Below are positions 10,503 to 19,215 of a stretch of 64,000 nt of DNA, piece after piece. The stretch's first letter is position 1. Every line of letters starts with the position of its first letter. Made by a program: the position numbers and the translations under genes. Location of the stretch: NCBI RefSeq assembly GCF_004346035.1, contig NZ_SLZN01000001.1:310001-374000 (forward strand), given 5' to 3'. A model generated the notes under the pieces. It worked only from the letters and a program-made list of their open reading frames with translations, was not told the DNA's origin and ran no database searches. The stretch comes from Acidomonas methanolica. GTDB lineage: Bacteria; Pseudomonadota; Alphaproteobacteria; Acetobacterales; Acetobacteraceae.

Positions 10503-13361
10503 TCAGACGGCCTTGCCGATCGCCTCGGACAACGCTTTCAGCCCGGCTTCCAGCGGGCCGGAAATATGCACACGCAACGCCCGGCGTCCCCGCTCGGAGA
10601 GCACGTCGAAATCGCCCCTCGCCTGCGCCGCCTTGACGATGCCGAAGGTGAATTTCTCGTCCGGCACCGGGAGATCGGCCGCGTCGTCCGCCGTCACCTG
10701 GAGGAATACGCCCGAAGCCGGACCGCCCTTGTAGGCCTGCCCTGTCGAATGCAGGAAGCGCGGCCCGAACTCTGCGGCGGTAGCGACATGGAGCGCGTCG
10801 CGCAGCTTCAGCCGCAGCGCCTGAATCCATGAACGCGACGTCTTGTCCCGCTCGATATAGGCGAGCAGCGCCACATAATCCCCCGCCTTGGCGCGGTGGA
10901 AATGCGCCTTCAGGATCGAGACGGCATCCCCGTCGCCCACGGCCTTGGCGTTCGCGTCGTCGGCATAGAAGCTGAACACGCCATCCTTCGCGAAAGGCGC
11001 TTCCGGCGGCAGCGACCCGGTCTCGTTGAACGCGGCGGTCAGCTTGCGCGTCTCGACCTTGCTGGCCTCGACATCCGGCTGGTCGAACGGATCGATCTCA
11101 AGGATCGACCCCGCGACGGCGGTGGCGAATTCCCAGTGGAAGAACGCCTGCGCCACCTGATAGGTGTCGGTCAGCGTGATCGTCACGACGGGCTCGCCCG
11201 CCGCACGCAGCGCCTCGATCGCCGCCTCCTGCGCCGCGTCCTCGGCGCCTTTCAGGCGGACATAGGCGAAGACGCGATCCTTGCCATAGACGCCCGGGCC
11301 GCCGAGCGTCTCGTCATCGATGGGAATGAGGCCCCTGCCGCGCTTGCCGGTCGATTCCGCCAGAAGCTGCTCCAGCCATGCGCCGAGATCGCGGATCGCG
11401 GGAGACGTCACGAACGTCACCTTGTCACGCCCGAACGTCTTCGCCGCGACGCCGAGAATCACCCCGAGCTGAAGCGCGGCGTTTTCCGCCGGCGGCACGC
11501 TCGCCGCCGATTCCTTGACGGCATACAGCGCGCTGCCCAACAGCTTGCGGAGGTCGATCCCCGCCGCCGCCGCAGGCACCATGCCGAAATTCGACAGCAC
11601 GGAGAACCGTCCGCCAATCCCGCCCAGACCATGGAAGATCTTCCAGAAGGAACATTTCCTGGCCACTTCCTCCATCTGGGAACCCGGGTCCGTCACCGTG
11701 ACGAAATGTCCGTCCGGCGCATGACCCAGCGCTTTCTCGGCGGCGACACGGAAATGGGCCTTGAGGATGTTCGGCTCGAGCGTCGCACCTGATTTGGACG
11801 ACACGACGAAGAGCGTGGTCTTGAGATTGATCGCCTTCTCGAAGGTCGCGATCTCCTGCGGATCGGTGCTGTCAAGCACACGCAGACGCGGAAAGCCGGG
11901 CTGGCGCCCGAATGTTTCCGCGAGCACTTCCGGACCGAGGCTCGAACCGCCCATGCCCAGCAGCAGCACGTCGGTGAAACCCCTCTCCTTCACCTCGCGG
12001 GAAAAATTCTCCAGCTCGGCGATATGGGCCAGACGGTCCTCGACCACATCGAGCCAGTCCAGCCACTTCGCCTCGCCGTTCCCGGTCCAGACGGACGCGT
12101 CGCGCGCCCAGAGCCGACGGAGCTTGCCTTCCTTGCGCCAGTCCTCGATCGCGGCCTCAACGGCCGCTTTGAGCTCCCCCGGCAGGCGCGCCTCCTGCGC
12201 GATCAGCTTGTCCCCAAGGATGGCTTTCTGTTTGGCGGCCACAGCGCCCAGCAGCTTGTCGAACGCGTCCACAAAGGCGGCGCAGCCTTCGACGACCAGC
12301 TTCTCCGTCACCGCGCCGAGATCGAGACCCAGACGCGCCTGCTCGTCGATGACGTGACGCGCGCCCGCGACATCCTCGGTCAGACTCTCGCGCGGCGTGC
12401 CGTGATCGCGGAACGCGTCGAAGGTCGCGGGCGGGATGGTGTTGACCGTCTCCGGTCCGATCAACTCCTCGACATAAAGCACGTCGGAGAAAGCCTTGTC
12501 CTTCGTGCCCGTCGACGCCCAGAGCAGACGCTGCGGCCGCGCCCCCGCCGCCTTGAGCTTCGCCCAGCGCTCGGTCTTCATCACGTCGAGATAGTGTTGA
12601 TAGGCCAGCTTGGCATTGGCGATGGCGACCTTGCCGCGCAGCGCCTTCAGCGCCGCGGCGTCCTTGTCCCCGGCCGCCACGCGCGCGTCGATCTCGCCGT
12701 CGATCTTCCCGTCGATGCGGCTGACGAAGAACGAAGCCACCGAGGCGATCTTCGAAATATCCTCGCCTTTGGCGTGGCGTGTCTCCAGACCGGCCATATA
12801 GGCTTCCAGCACGGCCTTGTAGGCGTCGAGCGAGAACAGCAGCGTGACGTTGACGTTGACCCCTTCGGCGATCGCGGCCTGGACCGCCGGCGCGCCCTCC
12901 CGGGTGCCGGGGATCTTGATCATGAGATTCTCGCGATCCACCTCTTTCCACAGGCGGAGCGCCTCATGGATCGTGCCTTCGGTGTCGAAGGCGAGGTAGG
13001 GCGAGACCTCGAGGCTGACATAGCCGTCCACCCCCTTGGTGGCGACGTAGACGGGATGCAGGACCTTCGTGGCGTCCTGAATGTCGGTCACGGCCAGCTT
13101 CTCGTAAAGCTCGCCCGCCGACAAGGTCTCCCTGGCCAGCAGTTCTTTCATCTGGGCGTCGTAATCCGTCCCGTATCCCATCGCCTTCTCGAAGATGGCG
13201 GGATTGGAGGTCACTCCCTTGAGTCCGTCTTCATCGACCAGTTTCCGCAGACTGCCGTCAGCCGTGTAGGAGCGCTGGATGAAATCGAGCCAAGGCGACT
13301 GGCCGAAACGTTCAAGCGCCTTGAGCGGATTGGTCGAACCTTTGTTCTGTTCGGCGTCCAT
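10503..13361 (-). CDS. tal-pgi: Bifunctional transaldolase / glucose-6-phosphate isomerase
   Basis: A 952-residue fusion. The transaldolase domain (about residues 1-365) has QSPWLDFIQRS, LKGVTSNPAIFEKAM, the Schiff-base lysine in LMIKIPGT, and LLWASTGTKD. The isomerase domain (about 400-950) has the sugar-phosphate loop LLGMGGSSLGPEV, VVSSKSGATLEPN and FVTVTDPGS. Transaldolase joins the non-oxidative branch to fructose-6-phosphate, and the isomerase returns it to glucose-6-phosphate, so one polypeptide closes the oxidative cycle. Such fusions are known in acetic acid bacteria and a few other lineages. It sits between tkt and gnd on the same strand. Confidence 0.96.
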   Translation of the reverse strand: MDAEQNKGSTNPLKALERFGQSPWLDFIQRSYTADGSLRKLVDEDGLKGVTSNPAIFEKAMGYGTDYDAQMKELLARETLSAGELYEKLAVTDIQDATKVLHPVYVATKGVDGYVSLEVSPYLAFDTEGTIHEALRLWKEVDRENLMIKIPGTREGAPAVQAAIAEGVNVNVTLLFSLDAYKAVLEAYMAGLETRHAKGEDISKIASVASFFVSRIDGKIDGEIDARVAAGDKDAAALKALRGKVAIANAKLAYQHYLDVMKTERWAKLKAAGARPQRLLWASTGTKDKAFSDVLYVEELIGPETVNTIPPATFDAFRDHGTPRESLTEDVAGARHVIDEQARLGLDLGAVTEKLVVEGCAAFVDAFDKLLGAVAAKQKAILGDKLIAQEARLPGELKAAVEAAIEDWRKEGKLRRLWARDASVWTGNGEAKWLDWLDVVEDRLAHIAELENFSREVKERGFTDVLLLGMGGSSLGPEVLAETFGRQPGFPRLRVLDSTDPQEIATFEKAINLKTTLFVVSSKSGATLEPNILKAHFRVAAEKALGHAPDGHFVTVTDPGSQMEEVARKCSFWKIFHGLGGIGGRFSVLSNFGMVPAAAAGIDLRKLLGSALYAVKESAASVPPAENAALQLGVILGVAAKTFGRDKVTFVTSPAIRDLGAWLEQLLAESTGKRGRGLIPIDDETLGGPGVYGKDRVFAYVRLKGAEDAAQEAAIEALRAAGEPVVTITLTDTYQVAQAFFHWEFATAVAGSILEIDPFDQPDVEASKVETRKLTAAFNETGSLPPEAPFAKDGVFSFYADDANAKAVGDGDAVSILKAHFHRAKAGDYVALLAYIERDKTSRSWIQALRLKLRDALHVATAAEFGPRFLHSTGQAYKGGPASGVFLQVTADDAADLPVPDEKFTFGIVKAAQARGDFDVLSERGRRALRVHISGPLEAGLKALSEAIGKAV

Positions 13362-13467
13362 GTGCTTCTCTCCTCGGAGCGAAGGCGGGCAGACGCCCGC
13401 CTCAACAGTGATCCCTTGCGGGCTGCAAAACCTGTCCGGACCGGGACGACCGCCCCGCCAGAAACGA

Positions 13468-13495
13468 AACCGGGCCGCGATATCGCGGCCCGGTT
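13468..13495 (-). terminator. 28-bp perfect palindrome after tkt
   Basis: A perfect inverted repeat centred on GATATC between 13481 and 13482, with GC-rich arms, starts four bases after the tkt stop codon. On the minus strand it is followed by GGTTTCGTTTC, a weak T-rich stretch. It could be an intrinsic terminator, or an mRNA-stabilising or processing hairpin that sets tkt and tal-pgi at different levels. The palindrome is certain; its function is inferred. Confidence 0.6.
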
Positions 13496-13499
13496 CTCC

Positions 13500-15617
13500 T
13501 TATTTCCGCGACGCCTGCGCCTTCGCGGCTTCGTAGACTTTTTCCGGCGTAAAGCCGAACTTCGTCAACAGATCCTTGAGCGGCGCCGAAGCACCGAAGG
13601 TACGCATGGCGATGATCGCGCCGCCGGAGCCGACATAACGGTCCCAGCCGAAGGGCGAGGCCTGCTCGACCGCGACGCGGCCCTTCACCTCGGGCGGCAG
13701 GACGCTGTCCCTGTAGGACTGGTCCTGCGCCTCGAAGAGATCGAAGGACGGGAAGGAGACGACGCGCGCCTTCACGCCTTCCGCCGTCAGCTTCTCATAG
13801 GCCTGCACGACCAGCGACACCTCGGAGCCCGAAGCCATCAGGATGACGTCCGGCGTCCCCTCGCAGCTCGCCAGCACATAGGCGCCCTTCGCCAGCCCCT
13901 CGGCGGAGGCATATTTCGTCCGGTCCAGCGTCGGGAGATCCTGACGGCTCAGGATCAGCGCAACCGGGGTATGGGTCTCCGGCATGATCGTGCGCCACGC
14001 CGCCGACACCTCGTTGGCATCCCCCGGACGGATCGTCGTCATGCCCGGCATGGCACGGAACTGCGCGAGCTGCTCGATCGGCTGATGCGTCGGACCGTCC
14101 TCACCCACGCCGATGGAGTCGTGGGTGAAGATATAGATCACCGGCACTTCCATCAGGGCCGAAAGCCGGATGGGGTTCTTCATATAGTCGGAGAAGATGA
14201 AGAAACCCGAGCAATAGGCGCGCAGCCCCGAAAGGGCGAGACCGTTGCTGATCGCCCCCATCGCATGCTCGCGCACGCCGAAATGGAGGTTGCGCCCCGC
14301 ATAGCTACCGTTCCAGTGTGCCGGCTGGAAGGACTTCACCCCCTCGAAGGTCAGATTGGTTTTGGTCGAGGGCGCGAGATCGGCGGCACCGCCGAGCAGC
14401 CACGGCACGTTCTTCGCGACCGCGTTCAGCACCTTGCCGGAACTGGCGCGCGTCGCAACGCCCTTGGGATCGGCATCCCACGTCGGAATATCCTTGTCCC
14501 ATCCCTGCGGCAGACGATGGGCGAAGATATCCTTCAGCTCGGCGGCTTCCTTCGGATATTCCTTCTCGTAAGCGGCGAATTTCTCATACCACGCCTTGCT
14601 GGCGGCAGCGCCGCGCGCGCCCAGCCCTTCCTGGAAATGCGCCTGCACGCCGTCGGGCACGAAGAACGGTTCGAGCGTCGGCCAGCCATAGGCCTCCTTC
14701 GCCCCCTTGATCTCGGCGTCGCCGAGCGGCTCGCCATGCGCCGCCGCCGTGCCCGCCTTCTTCGGCGCGCCATAACCGATGACCGAGTGCAGGATGATGA
14801 GGCTCGGCTTGTCCTTCACGGCCCGCGCGGCCTCGAATGCCTTGCTGATCGCATCGACATCATTCGCGTCCAGCACCGACTGGACATGCCATTTGTAGCC
14901 TTCGAAGCGCTTGCCCACATCCTCGGTGAAGGCGATGTCCGTGGACCCTTCGATGGAAATCCGGTTGCTGTCATACACCCAGATCAGCTTGCCGAGTTCG
15001 AGATGACCGGCGATGGACGCGGCCTCGGAGGCCACACCTTCCATCATGTCGCCGTCACCGCAGAAGGTATAGGTGTGATAGTCGAAGAGGTCATAGCCGG
15101 GACGGTTGTACGTCGCGGCCAGCCATTCCTCGCCCATCGCGAAGCCGACCGAATTGCCGCAGCCCTGCCCGAGCGGCCCGGTGGTCGTCTCCACGCCCGC
15201 CGTATGGCGGTATTCCGGATGACCCGGCGTCTTCGAATCAAGCTGTCGGAACTGCTTGAGATCGTCCAGGGTCAGAGAGGGGGCGGGCAACACCTTCCCG
15301 TCCCTCACATCGCGCACGCCGGCGAGATAGATCGCGGCGTAAAGCAGCATCGACGCATGGCCGACAGACAGCACGAAACGATCACGCCCCGGCCAGAGCG
15401 GATTGGCGGGATCGTATTTCAGCTCGCGCTGCCAAAGCGCATACATGGCCGGGGCCAGCGCCATCGGCGTGCCCGGATGGCCGGAATTGGCCTTCTGGAC
15501 GCCATCCATGGACAGGGTGCGGATCGTGTTGATGGCAAGCTGTCCGATATCGGTCGCCGCGCCGGATGAGCCGCCGACATCGGCGCCATGAACGGCAAAA
15601 CTGTTGATGGAACGCAT
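13500..15617 (-). CDS. tkt: Transketolase
   Basis: Thiamine-diphosphate enzyme that moves two-carbon units between pentose, triose and hexose phosphates. The ATG at 15617 gives 705 residues and has GGAGG eleven bases upstream; longer starts at 15677 or 15698 lack a convincing site. Motifs seen are KANSGHPGTPMALAP (His near the active site), GHASMLLYA, FCGDGDMMEGVASEAASIAG with the TPP-binding GDG, and FTHDSIGVGEDGPTHQPIEQ. It is the first gene of the cluster, so its upstream region (15618-16330) probably carries the main promoter. Confidence 0.96.
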   Translation of the reverse strand: MRSINSFAVHGADVGGSSGAATDIGQLAINTIRTLSMDGVQKANSGHPGTPMALAPAMYALWQRELKYDPANPLWPGRDRFVLSVGHASMLLYAAIYLAGVRDVRDGKVLPAPSLTLDDLKQFRQLDSKTPGHPEYRHTAGVETTTGPLGQGCGNSVGFAMGEEWLAATYNRPGYDLFDYHTYTFCGDGDMMEGVASEAASIAGHLELGKLIWVYDSNRISIEGSTDIAFTEDVGKRFEGYKWHVQSVLDANDVDAISKAFEAARAVKDKPSLIILHSVIGYGAPKKAGTAAAHGEPLGDAEIKGAKEAYGWPTLEPFFVPDGVQAHFQEGLGARGAAASKAWYEKFAAYEKEYPKEAAELKDIFAHRLPQGWDKDIPTWDADPKGVATRASSGKVLNAVAKNVPWLLGGAADLAPSTKTNLTFEGVKSFQPAHWNGSYAGRNLHFGVREHAMGAISNGLALSGLRAYCSGFFIFSDYMKNPIRLSALMEVPVIYIFTHDSIGVGEDGPTHQPIEQLAQFRAMPGMTTIRPGDANEVSAAWRTIMPETHTPVALILSRQDLPTLDRTKYASAEGLAKGAYVLASCEGTPDVILMASGSEVSLVVQAYEKLTAEGVKARVVSFPSFDLFEAQDQSYRDSVLPPEVKGRVAVEQASPFGWDRYVGSGGAIIAMRTFGASAPLKDLLTKFGFTPEKVYEAAKAQASRK

Positions 15618-16330
15618 GAGATTACTGGCCTCCGAAAAAGCTGCCGCATTAAGGGGCGGCACGGATACGCTCGTCATTCTGGTGCACCCGTCCGTCACCG
15701 TCGCCCGCCAGATTCCCGCAATTTCCGCGGAGCAGCGAATGAAATGATTGGGACAAGCGATAAACTCAAAATTTACTTAACATTTTTGATATAAGGACAT
15801 ATCCAGTCTGATGATAATGCTTTACCCGCATTATGGAAGCGTCGAATTTCTCACGTGTGCGAGACCGCGCCGCCCGCCCGTCCGGGGAGCGCCGCCAGGA
15901 ACCACGACCGTAAACTCAAAAACGACGAGAAATCGTTTATATTTTTGTATGGATGGCCGCTTTCCGCATCACATCCATATCGACCGGGAACCCGTTCCGG
16001 GGCGCGCCACGCGCCCATCCACGCTCCGAGTTCCCTCCCTCAGCGCGGCTTGACGGCAAACGCCTCCGCGCCGCTCCGGTTTCGACGCGTCCTCCCGAAA
16101 ACCGCCCCAGCCGGACGATAAAAAAACCGTAACGCGCCGCAGGGCCGCTTCGGCGCGTCCGGAGACGGCGAGTCGCACCTCATCCGCACGATACAGGTCA
16201 CAAGACAGGTATCGTCCTGACACGCGAAGGGTTAAGACACCTCGAAAAATGGCGGCCGCTGCCTCGGGACAGTGCGAGACAGCGCCAGATTTCGAGATCG
16301 CGCCAGAGAAACTGGCTGAGGAGACATGTC
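15618..16330. other. Gene-free region between tkt and the ankyrin gene
   Basis: About 710 bases with no convincing coding frame. The first 350 bases contain AT-rich patches that stand out against the GC-rich surroundings. An 11-base direct repeat TAAACTCAAAA occurs at 15761-15771 and again at 15911-15921, exactly 150 bases apart. AAACGA (15920-15925) and TCGTTT (15933-15938) form a small stem followed by a T-rich stretch. ACGATAC (16188-16194) and GTATCGT (16209-16215) form an inverted repeat. The region must hold the divergent promoters for tkt and the ankyrin gene and could hold a small RNA; neither can be proven by eye. Confidence 0.5.
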
Positions 16331-16849
16331 ATGACCGATCAGCCCTCCCCCCCCGCCGGCCAGTTCACGCTGGAACAGATCACCGCGCTCTTCCTGGACG
16401 CCGCGCGCCATGGCGATCTCGATATGCTCGCCCAGTTTCTCGACGCGGGCATGGACATCAACGCCACCGACAGCCGTGGTTACACGCCGCTCATCGTCGC
16501 CACATATAATGGAGAGGCCGAAGCCGCCCGCCTGCTGCTCGAACGCGGCGCCGACCCCGATCTCGGCGACGCCAAGGGCGCGACCGCCCTTTCCGGCGTC
16601 GCATTCAAGGGCAATGAGGAGATGGCGCGCCTGCTGCTCTCTTTCGGCGCGGAGATCGATCGCCCGAACCATGCCGGTCGCACCCCCCTGATGTTCGCCG
16701 TCATGTTCGGCCGTTACGACATGGCGAAGCTGCTGGTCGAGGCGGGCGCGAACCCCGACCGGCCGGATTCCGAGAGGCAGTCGCCCCGCAGCATCGCGGA
16801 AAGCCAGGACCGGGCCGATCTTTTCCCCGCATCGGGAACCGCGCCATGA
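16331..16849 (+). CDS. Ankyrin-repeat protein
   Basis: A 172-residue soluble protein with about four ankyrin repeats. Successive units contain ARHGDLDMLAQFLDAGMDIN, RGYTPLIVATYNGEAEAARL, GATALSGVAFKGNEEMARLL and GRTPLMFAVMFGRYDMAKLL. There is no signal peptide, so it is likely cytosolic and protein-binding. The ATG at 16331 has GAGGAGA six bases upstream. It overlaps hisC by four bases and is therefore co-translated with it; a link to histidine synthesis is not obvious and may be only an operon accident. Confidence 0.85.
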   Translation: MTDQPSPPAGQFTLEQITALFLDAARHGDLDMLAQFLDAGMDINATDSRGYTPLIVATYNGEAEAARLLLERGADPDLGDAKGATALSGVAFKGNEEMARLLLSFGAEIDRPNHAGRTPLMFAVMFGRYDMAKLLVEAGANPDRPDSERQSPRSIAESQDRADLFPASGTAP

Positions 16850-17907
16850 GCCGTCTCTGGAACCGTCGCGTCGCCGGGCTCGAACCCTATGTCCCAGGCG
16901 AGCAGCCCAAGGCCCGCGATCTGCTGAAGCTCAACACCAACGAGCTTCCCTACGGCCCCAGCCCGCGCGCGCTCGCGGCCCTGCGCGAGAGTTGCACCGA
17001 CACGTTGCGCCTCTATCCGGACCCGACCTCCCTCGCGCTGCGCGAGACCATCGGTCATGCCTATGACGTCACGCCGGATCGCGTCTTCGTCGGCAACGGA
17101 TCGGACGAGGTGCTGGCCCACGCCTTCCGCGGCCTGTTCCGCGACGACGCCCCCGCCCTGTTCGCCGACGTGACCTATGGATTCTATCCCGTCTATTGCG
17201 GCCTTTTCGACCAGCCCTTCGAGACGATCCCGCTCGGTGAGGATTTCCGCATCGACGTACGGGCGTACGACCGCCCGTGCGGCGGCATCGCCATTGCCAA
17301 TCCCAACGCCAATACCGGAATCGCCCTGCCCGTCGCGGAACTGGCATGGCTCGCCCGCGCCCGGCCCGATTCGACGCTGATCGTGGACGAGGCCTATGTC
17401 GATTTCGGCGCCGACTCCGCCATCCGCCTCACCCGCGACCATGACAACGTCCTCGTCGTGCAGACCCTCTCCAAATCCCGCGCGCTGGCCGGATTGCGCG
17501 TCGGCTACGCCATCGGCCATCCCGATCTGATCGAGGGGCTGACCCGCGTGAAGGACAGCTTCAACTCCTATCCGCTCGACCGTCTCGCGCAGATCGGCGC
17601 GGCCGCCGCCATCGCCGATTCGGCATGGCTCGCCGAAACCACCGGCCGCGTGATCGCCACGCGCGAGGCGCTCGTCCGGGCGCTCGCGCAACGCGGCTTC
17701 CAAGTTCTGCCGTCCTGTGCCAATTTCATCCTCATGCGTCATGCGACGCATTCGGCAGCCAGCCTCCAGCTGCGCCTGCGCGAGCGGGATATCATCGTGC
17801 GCCGTCTGGGCATGCCCCGCATCGCGGACTGGCTTCGCCTCACCATCGGCACGGATCGCGACAGCGACCGCCTTCTCGCGGCGCTCGACGACATCCGCGT
17901 CAACTGA
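16846..17907 (+). CDS. hisC: Histidinol-phosphate aminotransferase
   Basis: PLP-dependent class I/II aminotransferase of 353 residues that converts imidazole acetol phosphate to histidinol phosphate. LKLNTNELPYGPSPRA is the HisC N-terminal signature. The nucleotide GNGSDEVLAHAFR and the block LIVDEAYVDFG contain conserved cofactor-binding residues, and TLSKSRALAGLRVGYAIG carries the PLP lysine. Some members also act on phenylalanine or tyrosine precursors. It is separated from other histidine genes in this window. Confidence 0.92.
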   Translation: MSRLWNRRVAGLEPYVPGEQPKARDLLKLNTNELPYGPSPRALAALRESCTDTLRLYPDPTSLALRETIGHAYDVTPDRVFVGNGSDEVLAHAFRGLFRDDAPALFADVTYGFYPVYCGLFDQPFETIPLGEDFRIDVRAYDRPCGGIAIANPNANTGIALPVAELAWLARARPDSTLIVDEAYVDFGADSAIRLTRDHDNVLVVQTLSKSRALAGLRVGYAIGHPDLIEGLTRVKDSFNSYPLDRLAQIGAAAAIADSAWLAETTGRVIATREALVRALAQRGFQVLPSCANFILMRHATHSAASLQLRLRERDIIVRRLGMPRIADWLRLTIGTDRDSDRLLAALDDIRVN

Positions 17908-17988
17908 CCGCCGGACCGGCGGCAAGCCGCCCGGCGGGATTCAGGCCGTGCCGCGACGACACAACAATAGAGATCTTTCAAGGACATC

Positions 17989-18276
17989 ATGCGCGCCTAT
18001 ACCGGACAGTTTTCCGACAATCAGCCGATCCGCCGCAATCATGCGGAAAAGGAGAAGCAGTTGCGTGACCTCAAGGAAACGCTGGCGGCGATGAAGCCCC
18101 AGACCTCCCCGGCCCTGCGCGAAAGCGTCCAGCGCCGCATCCGCGAACTGGAGAGCGAACTCCGCGCCGCCGAACGCCAGAAAACCGAACGCGCCGCCGA
18201 GCGGAACGCGCAAGCCGCGCCCTCTTCCCCGACCACACCCCGCCGGCCGCGTCGCCCGGCCTTCCGGTCGGAATAA
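17989..18276 (+). CDS. Small basic coiled-coil protein, unknown function
   Basis: A 95-residue protein I do not recognise. Residues about 20-70 are charged and heptad-like (KEKQLRDLKETLAAM, then RRIRELESELRAAERQKTER), predicting a single coiled coil. The C-terminal 25 residues are rich in Pro, Arg and Ala and likely disordered. There is no signal peptide or membrane segment. It starts 81 bases after hisC, with a purine-rich AAGGA a few bases before the ATG. It is convergent with the glycosyltransferase gene. Its high charge and clean start support a real gene. Confidence 0.6.
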   Translation: MRAYTGQFSDNQPIRRNHAEKEKQLRDLKETLAAMKPQTSPALRESVQRRIRELESELRAAERQKTERAAERNAQAAPSSPTTPRRPRRPAFRSE

Positions 18277-18327
18277 CGTCACCGGGCAGCACTCCGGTAT
18301 CGCCCGTCGGACCGCGGGGCCGAATAC

Positions 18328-19128
18328 CTACCCCGCCAGCGCCTCCGCCCGGCCCCAGTCCTCGCCCATCATCCGCAGGCGGAGCGGGTGGAGCCCGTCG
18401 CTCTCACGCAGCACGTAGAACACGCTGTCCCGGCCGCTGCACCCGCCGGGCCGATGCTGCAGGAAATCGAAGACCATGCGATCCGCCGTCATGAAGGTCG
18501 GGTCGCCGGGCATCGGCGTCGTCCAACGCGCCAGGACGTCCGGCACGCGCGTCTTGTCGATCATCAGACAGTTCGGATCGACGAAACCGCCCTGGCTGTC
18601 GGCGAACACCCCCTGCCCCGGCCCGACCGATTCCCACCGATCGACGCAGACCGGCCGATGGGTACGCGGATGCACGAACCACCGCCACGCCCACGCCCAT
18701 TCCCGCCCCTCGATCGCCGTCACCAGTCCGGCGAGATGATCGGGACGCCACCAGTTGTCATCGTCTAGATACGCCACGAGCGGCGCATGCGCCATGAAGC
18801 TCAATATCGCCCGCAGCGCCCCGCCGTCCCGAGCCGCCGTCACGCCGCCATGCCGCGTGGAAGTGGAATATCCCGGCCACAGAAGCTGCACCGTCCATTC
18901 CGGTGGAGACATCCGGCACGCCGCCGCGACCGTCCGGAGCGCCGCGCCCTCGTCAGCGGGCGCCTGATCGACACCGATCAGAATCTGCACCCGGCCGACC
19001 CCTTCCTGACGAAAGATCGAGACGAGCGCCTGGAACAGGCTCGGCCGCAACAGGCTCGGCATCACCACCGCCACGTCATACGGCGTGGCGGTCGCTTCCG
19101 CCCCGAAAGTGAATAGGCCCGGCTGCAT
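18328..19128 (-). CDS. GT-A family glycosyltransferase (family 2-like)
   Basis: A 266-residue nucleotide-sugar transferase-like protein. The N-terminus VAVVMPSLLRPSLFQALVSI matches the opening strand of family 2 enzymes, and VAYLDDDNWWRPDHL contains the DxD metal-binding motif. There is no membrane segment, so it is probably a soluble cytoplasmic enzyme, perhaps acting in polysaccharide or protein glycosylation. No other sugar-transfer genes flank it: the neighbours are a small unknown gene and a divergent aminopeptidase. Donor and acceptor are unknown. Confidence 0.75.
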   Translation of the reverse strand: MQPGLFTFGAEATATPYDVAVVMPSLLRPSLFQALVSIFRQEGVGRVQILIGVDQAPADEGAALRTVAAACRMSPPEWTVQLLWPGYSTSTRHGGVTAARDGGALRAILSFMAHAPLVAYLDDDNWWRPDHLAGLVTAIEGREWAWAWRWFVHPRTHRPVCVDRWESVGPGQGVFADSQGGFVDPNCLMIDKTRVPDVLARWTTPMPGDPTFMTADRMVFDFLQHRPGGCSGRDSVFYVLRESDGLHPLRLRMMGEDWGRAEALAG

Positions 19129-19215
19129 CTCCTTCCCATAGCACCGCCCGCACCCCGCCGAAACGCCTTGCTCTCGCCCTCATCCCGTTCCATGTGATGA
19201 GAAGAGAACGACGTC

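Noticed and set aside
12024-15569. A 1181-residue plus-strand open frame
   Set aside because: It is antisense to tal-pgi and tkt, both of which have clear catalytic motifs. Similar long antisense frames over secA and polA were rejected for the same reason.
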